Assembly (NCBI GenBank): GCA_963573305.1
Contig: OY754331.1
Span: 13,302,868-13,366,867, forward strand
Length of the DNA: 64,000 nt
Origin: Pyrrhosoma nymphula
Taxonomy: Eukaryota > Arthropoda > Insecta > Odonata > Coenagrionidae
Reading direction: 5' to 3'
Below the pieces are notes generated by a model. The model saw nothing but the letters and a program-made list of their open reading frames with translations. It made no database searches and was not told the DNA's origin. Both the position numbers and the translations under genes were made by a program. Positions 1-10,559 of the stretch are shown here, in pieces; position 1 is the first letter of the stretch; every line of letters starts with the position of its first letter.

Positions 1-1960
1 ATGTTAAGAAGGAAATAGACAGGCATGGAAAGAAAAGAGCGTCCATTCTCAGCATGGAAGGAGAGTTGAACTTTGAAGTGGAAGAGGTAAAGTTGGGGAT
101 AAATCCGTCCTTAAAGTACGACTAAAAATCTAAAGGCAGATTATAAGTCGCCTCCAAGGTATGTCACCTCCAAGATTATAAGTCGCCTCCAAGAAAAGAA
201 GGTTGTGTTTCCACTATAGGCTCTCATGCAAGTAAAAATCTTCGATCCTGTTCCAGGCAAATTATTCGTCATATGTGAAAACCGGGGCCTGCTCCCAAGT
301 GAGATGCAAGCGAATGTGTATAGGTGTCACGTCAGTGGCCGTGCTCACAGTGCCTCGAACATATATGAGATGACTTGCGTATGCTATGAAATCACCCTTG
401 GAAATTCGTAATTTAGTTAACTCGTACTTCTTAACTTACTTATTCGCTCTGAATTGGTATATTTTATTGAACATAAGAAGGTAGCTTAGCTAAGCATGAT
501 TTTTTGTTTGTGGCTGAAGAGTGAAGAGCTTTGAATTTGCCTGCTCTTAATGACTAGCGTAAGTGCTCTTGATATCCACAAAGCACGCAGAGAGAAATTC
601 AGTTTCTCCAGAAAAATCTCTGCTATCGCCGGGCCTCAAACCTGGGCGCTCCGAAGAGGATACTTATGCTCTCGACCTATCATACTTAAGTACTACTGTG
701 GGGAAAATATAATGTGTTTGTATATTGGAATTTTTTATGAAAACAATGTTTTTTATCATAACAATTCAAATATAAAAAATCGATCTCTTCCTTGTTTAAT
801 TATGAAAAGCATAACCTTCGGAATTGATTTGATAAACTTTCTCTCAAATCAGAATATACCAGTGAAATGTATCATGTAAAGGTATTCATTCATTTCAATG
901 TCGCAAATAATGTTTTGTAAACCTTAGGAAAGCAGATTTCATTATTGTTTAATTTTGATACTTGTTTCTTCGAAATTATCTTAGTCAGAATTGGTTCGAT
1001 TTCTTGCTTTGAATTATTCGTGGAAAGAGCATTACCCACCTCACACATCATTGGTGCTTGTGCAAACGGTTCAAATCACCGTTTTCTCTCTTGCCTCATG
1101 CAGCTGGTGCATCACGACGTGCAGTTGTCAAATAATACACCGATTTATTTTGAATGTTTGAATCGCAGAGGTCTACCGAGTACGAATGTGAAGAGTCAAG
1201 AATCATACAATTTGATCAAATTCTTAGTTTGTGGAGCTTTAAGTGACAACAGTGAGGTTTAAACTGATGAATATGTAGTCCACTGTGCAACAGGAATACA
1301 CGGAGCCTTACTTTCCAGGGGAATGGAACCTTTCTGTGTGACGAATTCATTTCATGGAAGAGATAATTTTGTTCCATCTGAGTGTTGTGAGTTGAGTTTT
1401 TTTAATTCTATTTCAAAGTAATTTGATGAATATTCGCCTGACAGTTCCATTAGACACGTAAGTAGGTAGAGTAACCCTTATATAGTGACAATCTCGTGAT
1501 GAAGGAGACGAGGCAATGTCACTTTGCTACATTACTTGGCTTTCTAAACTTGGTAAATGAAAATGACTTGTTCGCTCCTGAGCCAAGAATGCAAAATTCC
1601 TTCCTACGAGTGAAAAAATTTGTTTTGGTTCAATTAGCAGGAATATTTCTGAATAATATCTAATTAATGAAAGTTTTTTTCTGTATTAATTTGCTAATCG
1701 GTCTTTCTCTCCTTATAGTAGTGTTTCTGATGCTTTGAATGTACCCTACCCTGAATGGGATTTAAGTTACGGCCTGAAGTTAACGCCTTCATTGAGAAAT
1801 AAGAGTGTGCCTTTGATGCTTCTTTATATCATTCCAATTTTCTTTATTTCCTTAAGCTTATCTATATTTGCATTGGATAACGTTTTCCGTTATTTTCCTG
1901 TCAAATATTCGATAAATTGCTCCTCTATGGTTTTGTAGGAGTAGGGCTCGACGTATGAAG
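1..1960. other. unassigned AT-rich DNA with a short direct repeat
   Basis: No gene is supported here. Open frames at 226-411, 550-879, 945-1262 and 1735-1938 are short, have no recognisable motif and lack neighbours that would make an exon chain. The only structure I see is a short direct repeat: a 21-bp unit ending AAGTCGCCTCCAAG occurs at about 137-157 and 173-193, with a partial version (GTCACCTCCAAG) between them. The rest looks like unique intergenic or intronic sequence. Confidence 0.6.
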
Positions 1961-1967
1961 ATTGTTA

Positions 1968-2132
1968 AATTTCTTTCATTCGGGTTTCTCCAATGTTGTA
2001 TCATTTTATAGACAACAGTTTCGCTTGCATTGCAGCTAACTTCGTCAGGTTCTGACGACGCTAGCTGTAATACAAGTGAAACTGCTGTCCATAAAATGAA
2101 TCAACGCGGGAGAAACCCGAATAAAAGAAATT
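1968..2132. repeat. foldback repeat A, 81-bp arms, hammerhead-like core
   Basis: Two inverted arms of about 81 bp (1968-2048 and 2052-2132) are separated by only 3 bp, so a transcript would snap back on itself. The right arm reads CTGACGA at 2052-2058, a hairpin region to 2077, GAAA at 2078-2081 and GTC at 2087-2089. The left arm carries the same order on the minus strand. The hairpin top is TGT/ACA in the right arm and TGC/GCA in the left, so pairing is kept. The outer ends carry GAGAAACCCGAAT, resembling the ends of the repeat at 48.8 kb. No protein is encoded. A plain palindromic MITE is the alternative reading. Confidence 0.75.
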
Positions 2133-2486
2133 CATCAAATCGCCGCGGAAGCCTCCGTACCATGGAAGATTGTTTTTTTTTTCATATTGTTGTTACGCAC
2201 CATTTAAAATTGACTTTGTGTGATTGAAGTATTTTTCTTGAATAAATATGGATAGGCAAATTTTCTCTGCCATTGCCCGTTTAGTTTCTGCGTTTTTATG
2301 ATAAAAATTAAAAAGCGGGAACAATTATGGAACTCCAATATGTAAAGGCTATTATTTATTGTTAATATAACCCAGGAATCAAAATAAAATAGTTTCCAAT
2401 ATTCATGAATAATACGTTTACATTGATTTAAAGCACTAGCGATATTTATCGATGGTTTGATTTTCTCCCGGCGAATAATTGAAGAA

Positions 2487-2590
2487 TTATTCTTCACGGG
2501 TTTCCTTCCGGGTTAGTGACTCCATCTTCTCCCCTGCCGAAGTTTCGAAGGGAGACTTATTCTTCTTCAACAGGGCCGTTGATGGCGAAG
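2487..2590 (-). repeat. single-arm copy of the 48.8-kb foldback family
   Basis: Read on the minus strand, this segment matches the arm of the foldback at 48.8 kb in order: a GGCC segment, CTGTTGA (2573-2567), a hairpin (GAAG pairing with CTTC), GAAA (2546-2543), CTTC, GGC, then an end resembling TAACCCGG and AAACCCG. The heptamer differs from CTGATGA by one base. The GGC after the UC dinucleotide can pair with GCC before the heptamer, as at 48.8 kb. Only one arm is present; the opposite side instead holds a perfect small palindrome, GAATAATT-GAAG-AATTATTC, near 2472-2491. Confidence 0.55.
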
Positions 2591-2599
2591 GCTCAGGTG

Positions 2600-5500
2600 A
2601 CGAAGGATAAGTCTTCCTTTGAAATGTCGGCAGAGGAGAATATGGGCAAATAAATGCGAGACAGATGTCTACCGTCGGAAGAGAGATAGAGAGAGAACCA
2701 AAAACTATTGTATGTGTGGCCTTATGGGAGTGAGTGAGGGCCTTGGTGAGAACTATTTGCATAACGGACTATCCAACGTGCTATTTCGTGAAACGGAAAT
2801 ATCGGCGCACCGATTGAAAAAAATTAGTCCGCTTCAAAATAAGAATTTTCAGGTATAAAAATAAAATATCGATTTATCTGGTTGCCCATTGTGACTATCT
2901 CAACAACCGTTGTTCACTCATTTAAGTAAAAGTGGAAGGCAGGCTACAGTTTGATAGTGGTACAAATTTGCTTGAGCTAGCTCTTTTTTGCTGATAAGGG
3001 ATCTAGAAAAGAGATGGTTGTGAGAGATCTTGCTAATCGTAAAGAGTGGCGTACCATTGAAAATGCGTGTATCGTGTCCTAACTCCCGTATTTGAAACGA
3101 CATCAAAATCGATACCACTCTGGATGTCGGATAATGATAGCCTGTTTACAAGGAGCTTGTGTGACACCACAATGATAGAAGTTCTGCGAGAGAGTGCGTA
3201 GTGACAAGCTTGCTATTCCGAATATGCTATTACCGGGAGGCCAAAATATTCACACAAATGGGACAACTGCGGCTCCTGGATGTTTAGCGCCGTATGGGTG
3301 ACGGAGATCTTCCATTAATTGAGGTGGATCAAGTGAAATGAATTTGCCACCATCATTCATACTATTAAATGCTTTATCAAAATATTACGCATACCTATAT
3401 TACCTGTAATTCACCCTCTGGATTTTGATTGATTTTACACATTTAGGGAAGTCTAATTCACTTCCTTCGAATTTGCCGGCCTCGCTGGTGGCGGGTAAAA
3501 TCCACCTCCGCTAACTCTTGGACCACAGGTTAACATCGTTCGCGTGCTTCTGACACATTCACTCGGGAAAGACTCGGCCAACGGATTGGGATGAAAGTCT
3601 CCATTTCATACCCTATTACTTCTAACAGTACTCCATATTTTAGATTTTAAAATAATATACCTAATTTCGTCGCCTAACTTTTCTTCAAATTCTGTAAAAT
3701 GCATTTTATTGCGCAACCAATTTTTTTATAATAGTTTCAATAAGTAACACACTTATTGAAAATGGTAAAAATGTGAAGTATCCACCTCTTTTTAACTATG
3801 CATGACATAAATTTTATCGAGCAATCAAAGTTGTTTCACGATATTTATTTTTTGTAAAATATTACGCTCCCTTGGCTGTATTAAAACACTAGGTCATTGA
3901 AAACTCAACGGATGACGTCACAGAACGGTATTGTTGACACGATGCATTTCAATGCAAATGCCACAATATACCATCAGTATTTGATCCTTACGATGTAAAT
4001 AAATGAAAAGCTTGGAGGTTTTCCACGATGTCTTACTGTCGACTTGGATCATCTGACTTTTTAAAATTTGATGAGCTTGTTTGAAAATATGCTGTCATAG
4101 GCTTCTCAAGCATAATGTACATTTCATACATGTTCTTCATTGGAGAACACGGTAGCTTAAATGGCTGAACTTATTTCTAAAGCACTTCTCCTTCCACATC
4201 ACAGTCATGGAGTGTGAGATCGTGACTGCGTCATCGGTGATATAGCTTTGATTGGGTTAGGTGGGAGCTCACATTTCTGTGCCTTCGGTCAATACTTTCT
4301 CGGGGTCCACATACGAATCCTAACTTCATGATTTTCTGAATACCTAAATATCAAGGAAAGTCATTAGCAAAAATACTTTTCATTCTTTTTTAGGTGTGAA
4401 ATTGGTCCCTTTCTTAAAGATCTATTAACGGAATGAGTTGAATTTGTACATCTCAAGCCAACTGTAGTATTGAAGACTACTTGATAGCTTCAAACGAGCC
4501 GTAGTTACTAGTTTTTTCTCTATAGCTGTAAGAAAGAGACCATGCAACGGGCTCAAATGTTTTGTTAACAGTTACTCTATATTCTTCTATGCTTTAATAG
4601 AGTAAAAGTATGGAATGCTAAAGATGTTATCAGCCATTTTTTTCACCAAGAATTAACAATTGTATGTGTATTTGAGGGTGTTATATGATGAGTTAATAGA
4701 TGGAGAAATGAAGTTATGCCCACGAGTGCTAAAATAACTTGAGCATAAAACCAAAACCGGGATCACATAACGGCAATAAAACGACGCGAGTGTGCAAGCC
4801 TCGTGTCGAACAAGACCGATAAATTCGAAATTTTGGAGACCATTACGGATTTTCCTCGAAATGGACGATTCGTCAGACCGACTTTTAGGGGGAAGACGGC
4901 TGATAAAGCATCTGTTGTCGTGTAATGGCACCCGTTATTCCAATTAGCAAGCTGTCCGATGCATGCACATTGGCGTAACGAATGTAAGCTTGATGTAATT
5001 CCGTAAACAGAAAATATGTGCCTTTCAAATAAAAAAGGAAGTTCGTGGTTGGCGATAGAATTATTGGCTGCAAGTCAACCGAGGGAAAAATTCTCCTGGT
5101 GATATCTCCATTTTAACGTAGCGCCATATATTACTTGATAAATATTAACTTATATCCAATTCTAATGGACGTATATACGGCCCACGTTCCTGAAGAAAAC
5201 ACAGAGGAAGCTTTCAATGAAATGAGGGAGGGAAATGTTTGAAGGCCCCTATTCAGAAACTAAATACCGTTATAGGGGAAAGTGATAAACTTTAAAAATG
5301 TTCTTGGATTAAATTTAATTCATTTGGCCCATGTTTCGAGTCTGTTATAGAGGCAGACCTTAAAAGTTTCAATTAAAACACGAAAATAAGGAATTTATTT
5401 TCAGATTAAGTATGATATTATATCAAAGCCAGTTTTTATTGCATTTTACGAATTTAACCGTTTAGCCATTATTGACCAAAAGCCTCTGGTCATTTTACTA

Positions 5501-5690
5501 TCAAAAGATTTTATGATGTGCTATACTTAACCAATCGCAGTTAAATGCACATTTTTCAACTAGTCTTTTTTTCTTACCAGCGACTGAAATGTATGGGTTA
5601 CTAATTTATTTAACTCAATAAAATCGTAGATAAGGCCATATCCCAGCATTTGGACATGTAACTGGAAAGCCGATTGGTTCCTACTCCTCC
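2600..5690. other. unassigned AT-rich DNA
   Basis: Apart from the SINE-like fragment at 3475 I see nothing I can name. Frames at 2619-2858, 2918-3118, 4653-4931 and 4885-5073 are short and unrecognised. The stretch just below 5700 follows the degraded integrase end on the minus strand and may contain the 3' part of that element, but no LTR pair could be found. Confidence 0.5.
3475..3535 (+). repeat. degenerate tRNA-like SINE head
   Basis: About 60 bp match the head of the better SINE at 50719: both begin GCCGGCC, followed by a CTGGTGGCGGGTAAA-like stretch and CCGCTAA. The B-box region is lost or diverged after about 3530, and no SINE body or tail can be followed. I read it as a truncated old copy of the same family. 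Confidence 0.5.
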
Positions 5691-5729
5691 AAAACTCTTA
5701 CTTCTGTTTAGCTAACAAGGCTCTACATC

Positions 5730-6545
5730 ACCCTTGATGCTGTAGGGTCTTCACGAAGGTTTCCTGTTGAAAGTCTCCCGCCATAGCACAGGTTGACGCA
5801 TTTACTGTTCCTTTTCACTTTCTCTTGTAATTCTTAACATTTACATCATCCCACTTCATTACTTTGTAAGAACCAGTCCATTGGAAATATGGGTTTTTGG
5901 ATCTCCCTCGTCGTGCGTTTTCGTCAAGTAACAGCACGTTGTCTCCTATCTCAAATAGATATAGGTCCGCCGTCTTATAATATTCCTTACGTCTTTCTCT
6001 CTGCTCTCTGGAGTATCTCTCTAGCGTTAGAATGGGTTCCCTTCATCGTTGTTTTAGTTCATTCACGCAATTTTCGCATTAGTAGATTATTTCAGAGGAT
6101 CTCTTTTGCAGTGATATTGGAAGATATGTCTTTCTTCCGAACATTATTTCAGAAGGTGAGATACCCGTAGATGAGTGTGGGGTTTATAACGCCAAAATGG
6201 CAGATGGGATCAAATCATCCCAGTTGTCTTGTTTGGATGGAATGTAATGCCAGATACTCTGTCAGCGTCCTACGGCTTCTTTGTAAGGCGCCGTTTGATT
6301 GCGACCAAGAAACTGTCGTCTGTAACTTGTTAACGTCTAGCGGGTGACAAAAAAGTGCTCTTAAATATTTCACTCAGAAAATAGCTCCCTTGATAGGACA
6401 ATATAGACTTTGGCACTCCATGTTTCAAAATTACTCCTTCCACCAAAGCCTACGCCACCGTAGCCGCTTCTTTGTTTTTCAGCGGAATGGCTTCTGTGTA
6501 CTTATTGTAAGATAGGTCGTCCAGGAAAGCCATCAGATACTTATT
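5730..6545 (-). pseudogene. Gypsy integrase remnant
   Basis: Minus-strand reading across several frames shows an integrase core and C-terminus. AFLDD lies at 6530-6516 and is followed by a KYTEAIPLKNKEAATVA stretch, HGVPKSIL, then SYQG where the second catalytic Asp is replaced by Tyr (codon 6395-6393). NGALQRS follows, where the third catalytic Glu is replaced by Gln (codon 6283-6281). Further on come a DNWDDLIP block, EIMFGRK, and LLLDENARRGRSK near 5930-5880. At least one in-frame stop sits in the block after DNWDD. Two lost catalytic residues plus frameshifts mean this integrase cannot be functional. Its role in an intact element is to insert cDNA into the chromosome. Confidence 0.82.
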
Positions 6546-6687
6546 TGAAGATTAAGCTTACCCAGGCTGAAGTCTTCTACAGGCATTCACGTGGAATCGT
6601 CAGTACAATTTTCATTTCACTTTTTGTTCCCCCTCACTGATCCATCTCTACCATTGGTCCCCTCATGTACACCTATGGTTGCTCTAC

Positions 6688-6859
6688 CTATACCGCGGCG
6701 CTTAACTTACGAAGCATATCTCTTCCCATGAACCAAGCAAAGTTAAATGACAAACGGGAATCATTAAATATCTGGAAGTTCAAGGGGCTTACTGCTCCTG
6801 GGACGCAAATTTTAAATTCCCTCATCCTTCGGTATGCAAGAGACCATCCGTTAACCCTC
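6688..6859 (-). pseudogene. Gypsy protease C-terminal remnant
   Basis: The minus-strand frame contains FKICVPGAVSPLNFQIF followed by a MGRDML-like end. That pattern fits the second half of a retropepsin, where a hydrophobic run leads to a (L/M)GRD-type loop. It lies directly on the far side of the LINE insertion from the DTGA catalytic motif at 8.05 kb, which supports one protease gene cut in two. After this remnant the sequence passes quickly to integrase, so the reverse transcriptase is gone. Confidence 0.55.
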
Positions 6860-6864
6860 ATGCA

Positions 6865-7981
6865 CGGTACCTCACAACAAACTTTTATACAAATTACAGT
6901 CATGCGGCCTAAACGAAACAGTAGTAAACTGGATACGCGACTTTCTGAGTGATCGTAAGCAAAAAGTAGTTCTTGACGGAATTATCTCTGATGTAGTTAA
7001 AGTGACATTAGGTGTCCCACAAGGAAGCGTAATCATTTATACGTTATACGCGTAATAAATATATAAGCGTAATCTTTTGTTCATTATATACATAAATGAC
7101 CTATGCTCTCGAATTAGCAGTTAAATACGTTTATTTGCTGACGACGCTGTCATCTATCGCGAAATTAGTGATCACTCTGAATTTGAAATTCTATCATCGG
7201 ATTTAAACAACGTTCATGTATGGAGCCAAGAGTTGGGACTCGAACTTAATCTGAGCAAATGCACGGTGGCACATTTCTTGCGGAGGTCGTCCAATCCCCA
7301 TGTATATGCTGTGGATGGTGTTAACATAAAGGCGACAGATGAAGTGAAGTATCTGGGAGTTACGATAACCTCGAACCTATCGTGGGGAACTGATATGAGA
7401 AATATTTGTGCCAGAGCTCTGAAGAAGCTAGGATTCGTCAAGCGTATTGCGGGAAGATTTTCGGATGAAAAAGTAAAAGAGAGGTGCTATTTCGCACTCG
7501 TCCGGCCACACCTTGAATATGCAGTGAGCAAATGGGATCCGGTGCAGAAAGATTTAATCCGGGAACTTAATAAAACTCAAAAAAAAGCTGCACGATTCGT
7601 CAAAAACTGCTACGGGCGTACAGACAGCGTTACACAGATGTTAAAAGAATTAGGCTGGGAGCTGCTAGAGACTCGGAGGCTGCGCGCTAGGCTTAGATTA
7701 CTTGAGCAATTAAGAATAGATATCTTTAAGAGCGACATAGAGAACATCATATTAGAACCCCACTATATTTCCAGGTCCGACAGAAACGATAAATTAAGAG
7801 AGATATTTTGCCGAACGGATAGGTATGGGAATTCTTTTTTCCCCCGAACAATAAGGGACTTTAATACATGCAAGGCGTAATTTCATTAGAGCGTTTCCTT
7901 TTTATATGTAAACGGCTGGTGTCCTAACAACCCATGCCACACGCCTATTGAGGCGGCTTGCGGGGTAGTATGTAGATGTAG
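6865..7981 (+). mobile_element. 5'-truncated CR1-like non-LTR retrotransposon
   Basis: A plus-strand reverse transcriptase 3' half is followed by a short 3' UTR ending in TGTAGATGTAGATG, the tail style of CR1-group elements. The copy starts abruptly inside the RT domain, as expected for 5' truncation during target-primed reverse transcription. ATGCA occurs immediately at both ends (6860-6864 and 7982-7986) as a likely 5-bp target duplication, although the last copy overlaps the tail motif. It lies inside the protease of a minus-strand Gypsy element and is therefore the younger insertion. Confidence 0.85.
6867..7880 (+). pseudogene. CR1-like reverse transcriptase, C-terminal part
   Basis: One reading frame carries the RT signature blocks: VPHNKLL (6867), a WIRDFLSDRK block, GVPQGS (7011-7028), LLFIIYINDL (7074 on) and the catalytic FADD box (7134-7145). 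The uninterrupted part, 7233-7880, gives 215 residues containing LGVTITSNLSW, LVRPHLEYA and KKAARFVKN, the thumb and C-terminal blocks typical of CR1/Jockey-group RTs. Two defects are visible: a TAA at 7122-7124 just before FADD, and a 40-bp duplication/insertion between the PQG and LLF blocks. The endonuclease and RT N-terminus are missing. The intact protein would copy element RNA into DNA at the target site. Confidence 0.88.
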
Positions 7982-7986
7982 ATGCA

Positions 7987-8300
7987 GCGATTATCTCCTC
8001 GGGGTAATCATTGGTGCCTTTTCTTCAGGCATTTCCCTTTCTCAAGCCCCTGTGTCCAACAGTAAGCACACCTCACATTTTTTACTTTCAATGCACTTGA
8101 ACTTAATGGCATCTTCACTGTAATTTCCACCAACATTTCCCTTTGCTATTTTCTGACGACTGCCAATTAAAAATCCTTTTTCCCAAATGTTTCATCTTTG
8201 TCTCCTCTTGCCAATGATTTCAAACAAAGGGACTATTTCACCTTACCACGGCAATCCCTAGCAAAATGACCACATTTTCCTCAACAAGAACATTTTATCC
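7987..8300 (-). pseudogene. Gypsy gag zinc knuckle and protease start
   Basis: The minus strand reads a CX2CX4HX4C zinc knuckle at 8292-8251 (KCSC, then GKCGHFARDCRG) in which the second Cys codon has become TGA. About 60 codons further on comes CEVCLLLDTGA, with the DTGA catalytic motif of an aspartic protease at 8056-8045, followed immediately by a stop. The two domains lie in different frames, either from decay or from the frameshift such elements often use. The knuckle would bind element RNA; the protease would cleave the polyprotein. Confidence 0.72.
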
Positions 8301-8309
8301 CTTCAGCTG

Positions 8310-9605
8310 TTCTGCTGAATATTTTCCTTCTAAGTTGTTTGGGGGTCACGTACAGGTTTTATGCTAAACATTTCCATGGTATTTATACTACTTGACATCA
8401 ATATTGCCATTAAATTAGGACTTCGGGTGCCGACTAGGCTCATAACCACGTCCATCGTTTAATTAATGTACTACTGTGGTAATAGGATCGTGGTAGAGAA
8501 ACATTCGAGATGTGAATCAGTGATGTGGAGGAGGGACATGTATATATTATTAGCAGGAACTGATTCAAGAAAACGCAGAACCAAACAAAGGAAATAACTT
8601 CATAAGTGTGTTACCTAAATTAGTGTAAATTTGAATTTAGTTATCGTGATCCATTAGTCTCTCAAGAAATTTAGTCCTCGTTCAGCACAGGATTTATTTT
8701 CAACCCGTGCCGTTTTTTTATCGCAGGAAATATCTTATAAATAATGGAGAAAAATTGTGGAGATTACTGACAGAGAGTTGTGAAAGTTACTGTGCTCCGA
8801 ATAGGCGAATAAAAATATTGGAAATTATAGTTTAAGGGGACTGCGAGGAACAGTAAAGCCGTGTGGCTTTCGTCAATGGAGAGAGAACGAGTGAAGCGAA
8901 GGGCGAAGCGGAAATGACGGAAGGAGGGTTCCTCGAGGTTGTAGGAAGACGACTTGCTGGACGGCGGCGGTGGCGGAGTTGAGGATCCCGCACGGCCAAG
9001 GATTGATTGACCGAGCGCGTGCCTTGATTTTCCCTCCGGCCGTCACAGCTTAGGAAATTGATTTACAGGTGAACGACTCCTCTGAGCCCCCTCCCCTCCC
9101 CCCGTTTTCTTTGAGAGGGATCGAAACCCGGCATCGTTTTCTTGAGACCGTCCTCCCATTCCCCCTCTGCGGTACGGCCTCCCCAATCCAACCATCGTCC
9201 GCGACGTCACCGCATTATCCCCTCCCGCCATTCCAAGCGCTCTCTACAACGTCTTCTGATCTCCTTGCTACTTCATTCTTTCACCGAGAAAATGCTTTTC
9301 CTTCGGTACTTTCTCACCTGGGATCCCATTATGCTCAGTTTTACTCAGTGCTCTGGTTCGGTGAAAAAGGAGAAATGTGTCAAGTCGGGATCACGAGTTT
9401 ACGCATGTTTCGATAAGCTGATTATGTAACCAAATGAAGACCGGGAAATTTGTTGTTGTGCATGACGGTAAATGAACTCTGTAGAAACCAATTCACCACG
9501 ATGCGAGTGAAGAAAATGTGGTACATTCAATAATGAGAAATATAACAAAGGATGCTTCTCTTCACTTTTTTAATATATCTGGAATAAGCGGTCAAAGAAG
9601 CATCA
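8310..9605. other. unassigned DNA with a GC-rich island (about 8870-9260)
   Basis: Base composition changes from AT-rich to GC/CpG-rich at about 8870-9260 (for example GACGGCGGCGGTGGCGGAG near 8960), then back. The two overlapping plus-strand frames at 9069-9429 are proline/serine-rich translations of a pyrimidine tract and have no recognised domain. Such an island could be a promoter or a degraded repeat; nothing in the sequence decides this. Confidence 0.35.
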
Positions 9606-9609
9606 AAAT

Positions 9610-10550
9610 TTGGGAATCGAAGAAGAAACCAACATGTTTCGTTTCAATGATGACATCGCGGTTATAGCACTGAAGCCTGCAGACTTGCAAGAATCCTTGA
9701 AACAATGGGTTGAATACAATATTAGGATACAACGTGAAGAATAGCGGGAACGGAAATCCTAATATGTTGAAGAGCTGAAGGCAGTCCTTACACTATAAGA
9801 AGAGATGCTAGCACAATAGCTAGCTGGATCTCTTATCTACCTTGGGCGCTGCATGGAGGGGCAACAGCCTACTACGATGGATCGACCGGTTTCCGATCAG
9901 TCACCAAAGTTAAGAATCGTTGGGCTCGGCTCGAGTTTGGAGGGGTGATCCTCCGATTCGTCCGAGTGCTGTTGCCCCTGCCTGCATGTGGCAGACAGTA
10001 TGTGCGAAATGATCTCAGCCGTCGAAGCACGTTCAACAAAAATACTTCTACTACAACATGGGATGGAAAAAATAAAACGACAATCTAGTGAAAAGTAGCT
10101 CAAGCCAAGATATAATTCATGATAAAAGAAAACTCATAACTCAAAGTAAATAAATACCTAAAAACCTTCGTGTGGAGTGTTGCGCTTTATTAGGCTCAGA
10201 TACATGAACCATTGTAAAGGTAGGACATATGAGAATATAGGCTTCCGAAACTTGGTGCCTAAATCGGATGCTGAAGGTTGAATAGACTCAAGGGATAAGG
10301 AACGAGAAAGTGTACAGAAGAATAGAAGAGAAGAAAACAATGAAGAGTGCCATAAAAAATACAAGATCCCGATAGATCGGCCACATTTTGAGACACTACG
10401 AAACTGTATGGAGTACAGTAGAATGGAAAATTTAAAGAAAGACATTGGAGGAAATTCCGATGGGGAAACACATAAGCCAAGTAAAACGGGGTTTAGAAAC
10501 AGAAGAGCAACAAACACATGAAGGAGTTAACAAGATATAGTGTAGAATGG
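9610..10550 (+). mobile_element. RTE-like non-LTR reverse transcriptase remnant
   Basis: Plus-strand fragments of one RT lie in the expected order: FRFNDDIAVIALKPADLQESL (9637-9699, the catalytic DD in an FxDD box), IYLGRCM (9835-9855), TFVWSVALY (10164-10190), ETWCLNRMLKVE (about 10246-10280), a KVYRRIEEKKTMKSAIKNT block and IGHILRHYETV (about 10376-10410). These blocks are characteristic of RTE-like endonuclease/reverse transcriptase proteins. Several stops and frame changes separate them, so this is a pseudogene. A 126-bp 5S rRNA-like insertion sits right after IYLGRCM. No intact 5' or 3' end was found. Confidence 0.78.
9856..9981 (+). pseudogene. 5S rRNA-like retrocopy inserted in a LINE
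   Basis: The unit 9858-9978 is 121 nt long, the normal 5S length. Its ends pair perfectly over 10 bp (GGGGCAACAG at 9858-9867 with CTGTTGCCCC at 9969-9978), as in 5S helix I. Internal sequence follows 5S: CGGTTTC near 9886, TCACCAAAGTTAAG at 9901-9914 (A-box region, in phase at about +50), then a GGGCTCGG stretch and TTTGGAGGGGTGATC at 9936-9950 (C-box region, about +80). CTGCATG flanks it at 9849-9855 and 9982-9988, a 7-bp target duplication inside the RTE-like RT. It is diverged from canonical 5S, so either a retropseudogene or the head of a 5S-derived SINE. There is no poly(A) tail. Confidence 0.75.
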
Positions 10551-10559
10551 ACGGCTTCC

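Larger units (their letters stand above)
5700..8300 (-). mobile_element. decayed Ty3/Gypsy LTR retrotransposon with nested LINE
   Basis: On the minus strand the order is gag zinc knuckle (8292-8251), aspartic protease start (around 8065-8045), an interruption by a plus-strand LINE (6865-7981), protease end (6859-6690) and integrase (about 6545-5730). This is Ty3/Gypsy order, but the reverse transcriptase and RNase H expected between protease and integrase are missing, so at least one large deletion occurred. Stops and frameshifts occur in every remaining domain. No LTR pair or primer-binding site could be identified. The integrase style, with a basic GRSK stretch near its end, resembles insect 412/mdg1- or 17.6-like elements, but I cannot fix the family. 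Confidence 0.82.

Noticed and set aside
5889..6170. Plus-strand 93-codon frame
   Set aside because: Lies opposite the Gypsy integrase remnant on the minus strand, which explains it.
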